A stretch of 64,000 bases of DNA from Lumbricus terrestris (Eukaryota > Annelida > Clitellata > Crassiclitellata > Lumbricidae): NCBI GenBank assembly GCA_949752735.1, contig OX457047.1, positions 5,664,666 to 5,728,665 on the forward strand, read 5' to 3'. Below the pieces are notes generated by a model. That model was not told the DNA's origin and did not search any database. It saw only the letters and a program-made list of their open reading frames with translations. The position numbers were made by a program, and so were the translations under genes. Position 1 is the first letter of the stretch; every line of letters begins with the position of its first letter. Shown here one piece after another: positions 56,021-64,000 of the stretch.

Positions 56021-56478
56021 TGTAGCCATTAGCCCTCCTGATCTTCCGTACTCTCTCTCTCTATGACTGGGCACGTGGGTGTAGTAGGAGTGGCCCTGTC
56101 TATTTAAGGAACTGTAGCGTGGGTTACTCTCTCTCTCTTGTGGTGTATGCTGAGCGTGGTGGTCGTCTCCCGTCGAGACTGGTCGTGTGTGCTTTGCCTC
56201 GCGGTCATGCGAGTTAACCTGCTGGTTCATCTTCTACGTCGCCTTCTTCGCCCTGTTGGTGGTCTGGCTGTTCATCCGTCTTCCTTGGCTTCGTTAGCCG
56301 TGCTGTCGTGTGGGTTTGCTGTGCTTCGACCTCTGGTCTGGTCTTCTTCGTATCGTCTGGACGGTAACGTAGTTAATTCATTGTATAACTTGCTCTCTTG
56401 AATAAATCGACGTTTATTATATCATTTCGGGCCTTATCTTTGATAGTCATCCCCTTAGACGGCCATGAACCCTTTACA
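56021..56478 (+). repeat. 3' LTR of element B
   Basis: Same length and about 99% identical to the 5' LTR. TATTTAAGG at 56101 and AATAAA at 56401. Confidence 0.93.
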
Positions 56479-56838
56479 ATATCTTGAGAAGGGATTGGAA
56501 TATCGTTACAGAGTTTAGCTCTGTGTAATCGGAAATGAATTTGCAATCGATTGATGTATCTTATATCACAATAGCACCATCTGGTGTAAAATAATAGTGT
56601 AAAAATCTCATGATACACATTATCCCTGTGTATGCTTGCGTCATTTACCGAAGGATGCTATAATACGTCCGTCGCGTCCGCATGCCAGTCAGCTGCTCTC
56701 ACTTCCAGCTATCGACGGACCAATTGCATTATGTTAGACTAAATCGTAATCGCAATTGTAAATTTGTATAGCGCCGCTTCAATGTTAACTCCTCAGAGGG
56801 GTTGGGGGGTTCTTGGCCTGACAACACCATGCCACGAT

Positions 56839-57134
56839 CAGTGGCGGTGCCAGGATTTCAGTTTCGGGGGGGCTGAGCCCCGCGGCGAAAATTTTCTCAT
56901 TTTCCCATTCCAGCCGCCAAAATTTCTGACGAACATCTTTTTGTTTTAGTCATCGACCGAAATCTCATTAGAATTTTCCATTTTCGCCGCCAAAATTTCT
57001 GATGACTTTTTTTAGATGTCAGCCGAAAATCGTGGATGTTTCTATGTAAAAAATTCCGATGCCCATTTTTTAGGGGGGGGGCTGAACCTCTAGCAGGGGG
57101 AGCTTAGCCCCTCAGTCCCCTAGCGCCGCCACTG
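56839..57134. mobile_element. hAT-like MITE (296 bp)
   Basis: Ends CAGTGGCGGTGCCAGG and CCTAGCGCCGCCACTG (an imperfect inverted pair, CAGTGGCGG perfect), with perfect octamers GCCACGAT on each side (56831-56838 and 57135-57142). The interior has GGGGGGGCTGAGCCCCG and a repeated CGCCAAAATTTCTGA word. No coding. Confidence 0.88.
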
Positions 57135-57764
57135 GCCACGATTGAAAGGGGTAATTTTCAAACATTTGCGGAGAACGGGGATGAACGAGCGGTTGTGTCA
57201 GTGTGTGGTGTTAGGCCTAATGGTGTATCGAGTAAGAAGGGTAGGCCACTACCGTATACAACACCACCGCCTAAGAAGAAAAGCTGAGTCATTTATTCGC
57301 GTAACCTTGACCGGTTGCCACCGTTTGTATGAGTCCTAGGCCATCCGTTTTGACGCACGTCTGTTGCATGCAATTATTGCTGTGATAGGCCTACCCAGAC
57401 TTGCAGACTTTCAAATTCTGTGTTGCAAACATAGGCCAAACATAGTGCTACAATGTCAGTAATTCGAAGTTCAACAATTTATATGAATCTTTCTTTCATA
57501 TAACGTGCGCTGACCATTTATTTATTGGCCAGTAACCATACGCATGTGTGACTAATAGCCACATATCTTGTGGTACCCTTAGTATATGCTGTGGTTTTGG
57601 GGTACAGGGTTGGACAATAGTCACGCAAAATATACCATTCTATGCCCAAAGGGTTGTTTTAGGATGTCCTAAAAGCATTTTTGCAGATCTATAGCCATTA
57701 AAACTTTCTCCGGAAAAAACGGACCTGGGGTCCGGTCGGACCCCCTTGGGCACTCGAGGGTTAA

Positions 57765-58763
57765 TATGAATATCCGACGGCTCCATTCCCGTCAGACTTT
57801 CATATCAAAGCACATCAGACCTTCAACCAATGGCAACAATATCAACTATAATTATTATCGTAGCGTAGATGCTCATGCAAGTGGGCTAAGTCCTAATGTG
57901 ACTCAGCCCCCAAATCAAAATGTCTATAACGGCTTACCAAGTGCGGATACAGAAATTTTCGAAGAGGGGCCAAAATTTTCGTTCTTGGGACAACGAAACA
58001 TTCTCGTCTTGGTCGCCAAAAAATCTGATGACCTTTTTTAGTCATTAATTTTGTCTCGAGTTCCAAAAAACCCCCCATTTCATTCGCTAATCCGCCAAAA
58101 TAAGCTTAGTTCATGAATTTTTTTAGTGTGCTGACCTCGTACACGGACCTCTTGGGCGTGGGGAAGGGAATACGCAACCACTCATGGAGGAGGGGTAGCG
58201 TGAACTTTCCGAGTCAGAATCGCGGGTAAGAATTAAAGAATTTTCCAAGTGGGGTCATGGCCGGATTTGCCCCCTGGATCCGCCCCCTGGATCAGCCCCT
58301 GCGACTTACTTCGTCATATTCGTTATAAGGAAACTAGACAATGACCAATGGCAACAAATTCAACTACATGTAGACTATAATTAGTCGGTACGGGCTTCGT
58401 GTCTTCGACACTCGCAGCTTCGCGCCTTCGGCGCTTGCAACAGGTCACGACGGCCAACAGCACAATCGTCGTATGTGCAAAAACCGAAACTTTTCAGGAA
58501 GTAGAAAAAACGTTTTTTCAAGATGCATGTTCCTTTTTCATAAAAAGTGAAAAAGTCAAAATGCAACTTTATTTTGATTCAAGAAGTGACGTTGTCAGTG
58601 TCTTTTATGCAGCAGCATAACGAAAAGACTTTAAAATGTAATTAAAGGTCATATAATATGACATCTGTGCACTAGATTATTTTTGACGAACAACCGCACG
58701 ATCATCGTATGCTCAAGAACAATAGCATTTAAGACGACAGAACGTAACTATCTGTTACAAGCA
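57765..58763. other. Unassigned repeats
   Basis: 58440-58545 and 58690-58775 are diverged copies of a segment containing AATCGTCGTATG/GATCATCGTATG and GCATGTT...CTTTTTCATA. A GGGGCCAAAATTTTCG word at 57964 recalls the MITE at 56839. No supported gene. Confidence 0.35.
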
Positions 58764-59210
58764 TGTTGCTTTTTCATACACAGTGGCGACGGTAGGGGGA
58801 TAGGGGCTCGGCCCCTTCACCAAATGCACAAATGTCGTATGTGGCAGAAATTACTGCACAAATGTCGTATGTGGCAGAAATTACTGCACAAATGTCGTAT
58901 ATGTGGCAGAAATTACTGCACAAATGTCGTACATGTGGCAGATACGACGTTTGTGACCTTAACTTGCAGATTTATTTGAACGATATCTTACTGCCTATTC
59001 ATCGTATGTACGACTTCTGTGAGGCTGTGAAGAATAATTTTACTCATCGAATTGCGTCAAAAAGTGATTTTCTGACAAAAATTCCAGATACGACTGCTTG
59101 TACTGTTGGCCATCGAGGAGCACCTCAAGGAAAATGTTCTAGTTAGGAGGGCGGAAGGGCTTAGGACTTCAGCCCCACGATCCTGAAATTCTGGCGACGC
59201 CACTTCTAAT
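58764..59210. mobile_element. Possible hAT-like element with tandem repeat
   Basis: Starts CAGTGGCGACGGTAGGGGG and ends CTGGCGACGCCACTT, an imperfect inverted pair like the MITE above, but the flanking octamers do not match. 58830-58945 holds four copies of a ~29-bp unit ATTACTGCACAAATGTCGTA. Frames over it are repeat translations. Confidence 0.4.
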
Positions 59211-60332
59211 CGTAGATAGTAGTTGTCAGTTACTCACACAGGCTTAGAGCAGCAAGTAAAGCCACGAATGAACGCATTTCCCTTGTCTTTGAAGTCTTCA
59301 GAAGCGAGCTCCAACACCAATAAACTCCCTACGAAGTCTTCTGCATTTATAGCAAATTTTGTCATCTAGGAAACCGGACAGATGTCAGATTATGCAATAT
59401 TCGCAGCTTATCGCTCGCAAGATAACGACGGCCTCACAGCTGATAGCGTTCAAAACTGTACACAACCTTCAGTCCGGAAAGAAAACTTTTTCTGTGCATT
59501 TACTGCCAGAATCACTTTATCAGTATGTTGGCATGACGGCTGTTACCTTAACCATCGGCTACCAAGGGGGGGGTGTGAGTATACACCACCTAGGTTTTCC
59601 CCATATAATGCTTGTTTCGTTTGGAATAAAATTTTGACATCCTAGTTAGCTGTAGACGGATCATTTGCACACATTTTGAGGTAAAATTTGTGACAATACT
59701 CCACACCGTTAAAAAAATACCCGACAAACCCGAGGTACCAGAGAGGGTAAATGTAATGTAAATGTAAATCTTCGAGAATTTCTCAGCGCCCACAAAAGCC
59801 ACGTCAGGGAGACCAGCTTATTCACCGGCGCTATATCAAATCAAGTCCGCAATAGCCAGAGCGGCCGTTTACGTTCCGGTGCCAGGTCAAAATCCGGGGA
59901 GGTCAAGCCGAAGAGACAGCGTGGTGCTACGGTGGTTGTCGGTGATGGTGGTGGTTGTGTGATGGAACCTGATTGGAATACATCCCCTTAGATTATCGAC
60001 TAGATCTTATCTGTCATTTAACCCTATGACGCACACCTGAAGTCCATTGGGCCCCAGAGGTGCAAAGCCCTGAATAACTCTATTGATATAAATACTAAAA
60101 AGCTGAAATAATTCGCGCCAACCTGGGACCTCTCTTGCCCCAAGTTTCTGGTAAACCAAGAGAAACCAGTTACTTGTTCCAGCGCCTGTCTATCATTATT
60201 CAGCACTTCAATGTTGTTGCCTATCACAGCACTTTTATTTTCCCTGATCTTGACTCGGTTGGCCACCCCTGAGATAAAATTTCTTACTAATACCTGAAAC
60301 CTGAGGGATTATAGATACCCTCGGTTGAAAAA
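59211..60332. other. Unassigned stretch
   Basis: 59359-59645 has two overlapping plus frames sharing words with the repeats at 58440 and 58690. 60024-60266 has an 80-codon minus frame (MANRVKIRENKSAVIGNNIE) with no recognised domain. A GCGCTATATCAAAT word at 59831 may be a LINE-tail relic. Confidence 0.3.
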
Positions 60333-60947
60333 TCAACATTCATCTGCGGAAGGAACATCACGTACCAAGCGAACTTCATCTCTGGTACTACTTTGTGGCA
60401 TACCAGGAAGTGGAAAATGATCACCTCTCATAGGCGGAAAAGAAACAGTGCGTATCCCACTTCTGGTACCACTTTGTGGCGTCCGCCGATCTCCAACAGA
60501 CAACGCTGGTGACACTTCCCTCCTGCTATCACCTCGCAGCGCCTCTGTCAGACCGGATGGTTCTCTCTCGGTGGCCCCTGCACCACCGAGAGCCTTCGGC
60601 TGCCAAGGACCCGGGAGATACTTTGTCTTACCAGGATTCCGTGAGTCTCCCGAATCACTGTGTGCGGCGTGTGCGCCGTCACCGTGGTCAGTAACGGTCA
60701 AAGAAGACCCTGACACTTACGCCTACGACTGGGTGTACAGCTCGGTATCGTCGGACTCACTCTCTGCCCTGTCCGAGGTCACCGAGCAGGCGACGTCCAG
60801 AGTAAGAGCATGGCCGACTCTCAACACAGGGTTCGTTGTTCCACTGGCAGAGCGCCCTCGCCGTGCGCCATCCTTGGCGGCTGCGGCCTTCGTCTTCTTG
60901 CCCGACTTGCTGGTACCCTTGCGCACTACGCTGCATCTGGCAGCCAT
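60333..60947 (-). pseudogene. Unknown GC-rich coding-like segment
   Basis: A minus-strand ATG at 60947 opens 74 codons with a basic N-terminus (MAARCSVVRKGTSKSGKKTK) and an acidic end (SDRAESESDDTELYTQS). After two stops within three codons the same frame stays open from 60716 to 60333 (VSGSSLTVTDHGDGAHAAHS, later PSGLTEALRGDSRREVSPAL). Higher GC than its surroundings and the basic-then-acidic pattern could be a gag-like N-terminus or a host exon. A GTAAGT at the stop cluster could be a splice donor. The plus-strand 216-codon frame over it is probably its shadow. No family recognised. Confidence 0.25.
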
Positions 60948-61067
60948 CGAACCATCGCCACCAACGGGAAATACAGCACATGTTCCAATGGCCGGCGTCC
61001 ACGGTGCCCTGAACCAAAGCCATTCCAACGGGCCTAACCCGAGGATGCGCCACGACCTTTTTCCCAT

Positions 61068-63120
61068 CTCGTCACCAATGAATCACCCGGAGAGATGACC
61101 AACGCTGCAAACACACTACCGGGCAGAGTCAATCTGAAGCCCGGGAGTGATCGAGACCAACAGCGGCCAAAACTCTCACCTTTTTTCGCACGTAATCTCT
61201 CAACGGAACACGCGCCACCACCTTGTACCATCGCTTAACCGAGACTTGGTCTTTTTGGACGCTCGGAAGAGCGGATAGGTAGATGCTGTCCTGTTTCCCA
61301 GATATCTGGAAAAAATAAAAGACCTGGCGGTCTTGGGGAACAGGTAACGGGTAACCCCGTCTCCGAAGAGACTTATTACTTTTTAGTATATTCTACCGGC
61401 GCCGTTCGCCTTACTCTCAGCAGTTACGGACCTCAACGTAAAGTCCCTACCAAAAACTTGGTCTTATCTCTCAAGTTTTACTCTGCTTCCCACGCTCCTA
61501 GCTTGCTAAGACTATAAGTCGACAAAGGATCCTCTACCCGAGGAGAGCAACAAAATATCAAACGTTTAAGTGACAACCCGAAAAACCTGATGACCCGATA
61601 AATCAAAATTTAGTCCTGTCGCCCTTGCAGTAACCGAGGAACAACCAGAGACTCAACTGTCGCAACCCAGTGCCGAACAGCTTACGCATACTGAATCGCT
61701 GGTATAATTTACTTGAACGTATCTCACCGAAACATCGGTTTCATGCGAACACCTGGAGTCGCAACGTCTCCAACCAGAAACCCCGTAACCTTCAAATTAC
61801 GCTAAGGACTCACAACGATCGGCCTCACGGCAGGATCGTGAATACGACCTGATACGTTCCTTGCAGGTAGGCGCCCAACCCAGTCCTGCAGAATCGTCAA
61901 CACAGGTTTATGTAACCCTGACTGGAAAACACAGTCACCGTCACCTCCACAGGATACTATGTTCACCCACTAGGCAGATCACGAATATCGTATCCTTCCC
62001 TGAGCCTTCGCCCCGCAGACGGAAGCTTAAACCCCGTGAGATCGATGACAAGAAAACACCCTGACAAATCGTCACCGAAAGTTCTCACAACCGCAAACGC
62101 TAACTTCAGCTGTAAATCAGAATCGCCAAAAATCGTCTTCAAATGGCCAATGCCAACACTGTCGAAACAGACGAACACAATCCGAAATCACTATGAACAA
62201 GTCACAGTACGCACGGAGTAGTCAGTACTACTCCACGATGTAAGCAGCGCACCGTGGGCAGGCTTTATTCCACCACTAACCAAAACAAAACTGTGACGAA
62301 ACCGAAATCTAAGTGAAAACCGATTTCATATACTTTCTACCAAGCCAAATGGCTACCTAACAAGAGTCATAGCTACTCCCGCGAGTTACCGGAAAGTTAT
62401 CAATTACGTATATCGTCATTTGTGGCGTGTCCGCCACACTCTTCCCACCTTTCTTTGATGCGGAGCATCGGTAGTAGAAATGGAACGTAGTTATCATGGA
62501 CCCTCCCATTTTCATGTGGCCCCTAAACCTACCTACTTAGGTTCTAGGGGGAAAGCACTTCCCCGCTGTCTCCCGAAAAAAAAACAAGTCTCACAACATA
62601 GCACACACACACACCACTTAATTATGCTCTTTATTGTTTCATTCATATCAATCATACTGAAGCAGATCATCACATGTCCCGAAGATTCTCTGTCTTCAAA
62701 CATCCGAATCTCGTTGTCACGGTCACGACGTCTAGCAGCGTCGTTTGTTCCCAACCAACTCTGTAAATGGCAATTTACACAAATACGTAGGCACATCGGA
62801 GTAGACTTTGCTGTCAAGGATAGACCCTACGACAGCAAATCAATCACTCCGAATCTAGCTGTTGCTAGTAACGACAGAATAGAACAGACATATTGTAACA
62901 ACCAAAAATGGAAAGTTTGCTCTCCGACAAAAGTCCAAGAATCCGCCGCAAATTCACGAACAGTCTTTCCTTTACCCATCACATCTTTCTCGTACCGTTC
63001 TTCAATGTAAACATCGTCTGCAAGATCAGGGATACATCAACTTAACAGGAACATCTCCAACCCAAGCTCGATTAGAGTGTAAGTTACCGGAAAACTCCAC
63101 GGTTATAGAGTGACCACACA
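61068..63120. other. Unassigned, ORF-poor stretch
   Basis: No convincing gene. Short frames (for example 62480-63010 plus, 176 codons) lack motifs and overlap an antisense frame. Base composition changes to C/A-rich on this strand, unlike the region to the left, so it may belong to a large element that runs out of the window. Confidence 0.3.
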
Positions 63121-63124
63121 CAAT

Positions 63125-63440
63125 CATTTCATCCTAAGAACTTCGACTTGAAGAACCCCGCCCACGCGCTAAACCATAGCGATAGCTTGACCAGGTGCAA
63201 TTACATTCCTCCAGGAACCTCGTCTTGAATACCCCCGCCCATACGCTAACTTGTAGCGATAGCTGGTCCAGGTACGAGTAATTCCACCATAAACCTCGAC
63301 TTGATAACCCCGCCCATAAACTAACTCGAAGCGATAGCTAGTCTAGGTGCGAGTATCTCTACCACCAGGAACCTCGACTTGATAACCCCGCCCATACGCT
63401 AACTCGGAGCGCTAGCTAGTCCAGGTGCGAGTATGTTCCT
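63125..63440. repeat. Tandem repeat, unit about 75-80 bp, four copies
   Basis: Units carry CCTCGACTTGATAACCCCGC, CCATACGCTAACTCG and AGCGATAGCTAGTCCAGGTG, beginning near 63147, 63225, 63297 and 63372. Copies differ by small indels. In minus orientation each reads CACCTGGACTAGCTATCGCT; the function is unknown. Confidence 0.8.
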
Positions 63441-63868
63441 CACCACCACTCTACTGGTATCTCGTTCCACGTGCGAGCCAACAAAACCTCGTAAGCTACT
63501 CTGTCTCTCACCTGAGCTCCACTCAACCCGAAAACCGAGAGACAAAAGTTAGAAACTCTGTCCACTGTCTTGGGAATATCCGTCCTTTCCACACATCACC
63601 GTCTGATAGTGATTCAACTCAACAAGAGTTATCCGTGAACGGCGCGGACAGTCCCACCGCAATTAAGCGGTCAGCAAATCAAAGTAAAAGAAGATTGCTC
63701 TATCCGAACAGTCCAAACTATCGTCAACTCCCCTCAATCCTTGCATCGCGGCTAACTGCTGCGTAATGCATAGCAACAAAAAGTATAAAGTGTAAACAAC
63801 GTAAAAAGGCTTCAACTAACTTTTCACTGGGTGGTCATCCCTTGGGGGATGCCTACCACTTCGTCAAC

Positions 63869-64000
63869 TGGAACTTTCGACGATGTCCTCCATGGACACA
63901 GGAAACCCTGCAAGTTTCTCTCTCACTGCTGGAAAACGACGACACAACCTTTCAAGGTCGTGGACGAGTGAGGAATCACTCTCTTCCTCCTCTTCCTGCA
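63869..64000 (-). CDS. C-terminal end of a possible minus-strand ORF (partial)
   Basis: The minus frame entering from the window edge reads QEEEEESDSSLVHDLERLCR, then RFPAVREKLAGFPVSMED and a TGA at about 63869. The acidic then amphipathic composition looks coding, and the frame may continue beyond the window. No family is recognised. Confidence 0.3.

Larger units (their letters stand above)
52255..56478 (+). mobile_element. LTR retrotransposon B, non-autonomous, with unknown ORFs
   Basis: LTRs 52255-52712 and 56021-56478 are both 458 bp (TGTAGCC...TTTACA) with about four differences. ATAT flanks both sides (52251-52254 and 56479-56482). PBS, PPT, TATA-like box and AATAAA are present. The 3.3-kb interior encodes two overlapping frames with no Gag, zinc knuckle, protease, RT or integrase motif that I can see. 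It is a complete, recent, non-autonomous insertion carrying an unfamiliar protein. Confidence 0.9.
52169..57764. mobile_element. piggyBac-like element hosting nested insertions
   Basis: Left: TTAA (52169-52172) then CACTCGAGTGCCCAAG. Right: CTTGGGCACTCGAGGG then TTAA (57761-57764), an inverted pair of 15/16. A GGGTCCG...GACCCC word lies just inside both ends. LTR element B (52255-56478) and a MITE (56839-57134) sit inside. Without them the element would be about 1.1 kb. No transposase frame was found. Confidence 0.75.

Noticed and set aside
60448..61098. 216-codon plus-strand ORF
   Set aside because: Antisense to two coding-like minus frames in GC-rich DNA; composition suggests a shadow. Neither strand is certain.
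62480..63010. 176-codon plus-strand ORF as a gene
   Set aside because: No motif, an antisense frame overlaps it, and codon use looks random.

Overview
The window is from a eukaryote, most likely a marine invertebrate animal. It is AT-rich and intron-rich. It holds animal gene families (a trypsin-fold serine protease homologue and a C1q/TNF-type jelly-roll domain) in a dense bed of transposable elements, satellites and long microsatellites. Foldback elements with 15-bp unit arrays recall the TU elements described from sea urchins, so an echinoderm or related deuterostome is a reasonable but weak guess. There are no rRNA genes, CRISPR arrays, operons or other bacterial features.

Host genes. 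The minus strand carries at least four exons of one chymotrypsin-fold gene (50493-50697, 45202-45373, 20478-20638, 18421-18585). Their splice phases and domain order agree (IVGG/AAHC, DIAIL, mid-domain, C-terminal segment with stop). Histidine and aspartate of the triad are present, but the active-site GDSGGP reads ADDGGP, so the product should be a non-catalytic serine protease homologue. Its large intron is filled with mobile elements. A C1q-like coding block (46575-46961, plus strand) lies in another of its introns.

Mobile DNA, left to right. 0-9 kb: decayed LINE ends, a tRNA-derived SINE, and a foldback MITE with a related solo arm. 10-15 kb: a TU-like foldback element whose right target duplication was later hit by a 3.7-kb hAT-type element carrying a ~121-bp satellite. 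15-21.5 kb: LINE remnants, a 158-bp hAT MITE and a piggyBac-type deletion derivative. 21.8-28.3 kb: a mariner-like remnant, two more TU-like elements and LINE reverse-transcriptase remnants. 28.3-34.6 kb: a composite inverted-repeat structure around nested LINEs and a second copy of the 158-bp MITE. 35.2-44.4 kb: LTR element A (two 1.42-kb LTRs about 99% identical, PBS, PPT, gag-protease, an LTR-borne ORF, an unknown 3' ORF, no pol). 47.0-49.2 kb: a satellite with an 878-bp higher-order period. 52.2-57.8 kb: a piggyBac-like element that contains LTR element B (458-bp LTRs about 99% identical, two overlapping ORFs of unknown type, no gag or pol) and a further hAT MITE. 57.8-64 kb: largely unassigned repeats, with possible minus-strand coding fragments near 60.3-60.9 kb and at the right edge.

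The most novel material is the pair of young, non-autonomous LTR elements carrying proteins I cannot assign, and the three TU-like elements that share 15-bp periodicity and outer tips but have different repeat units. All calls come from reading the sequence; no database search was run.
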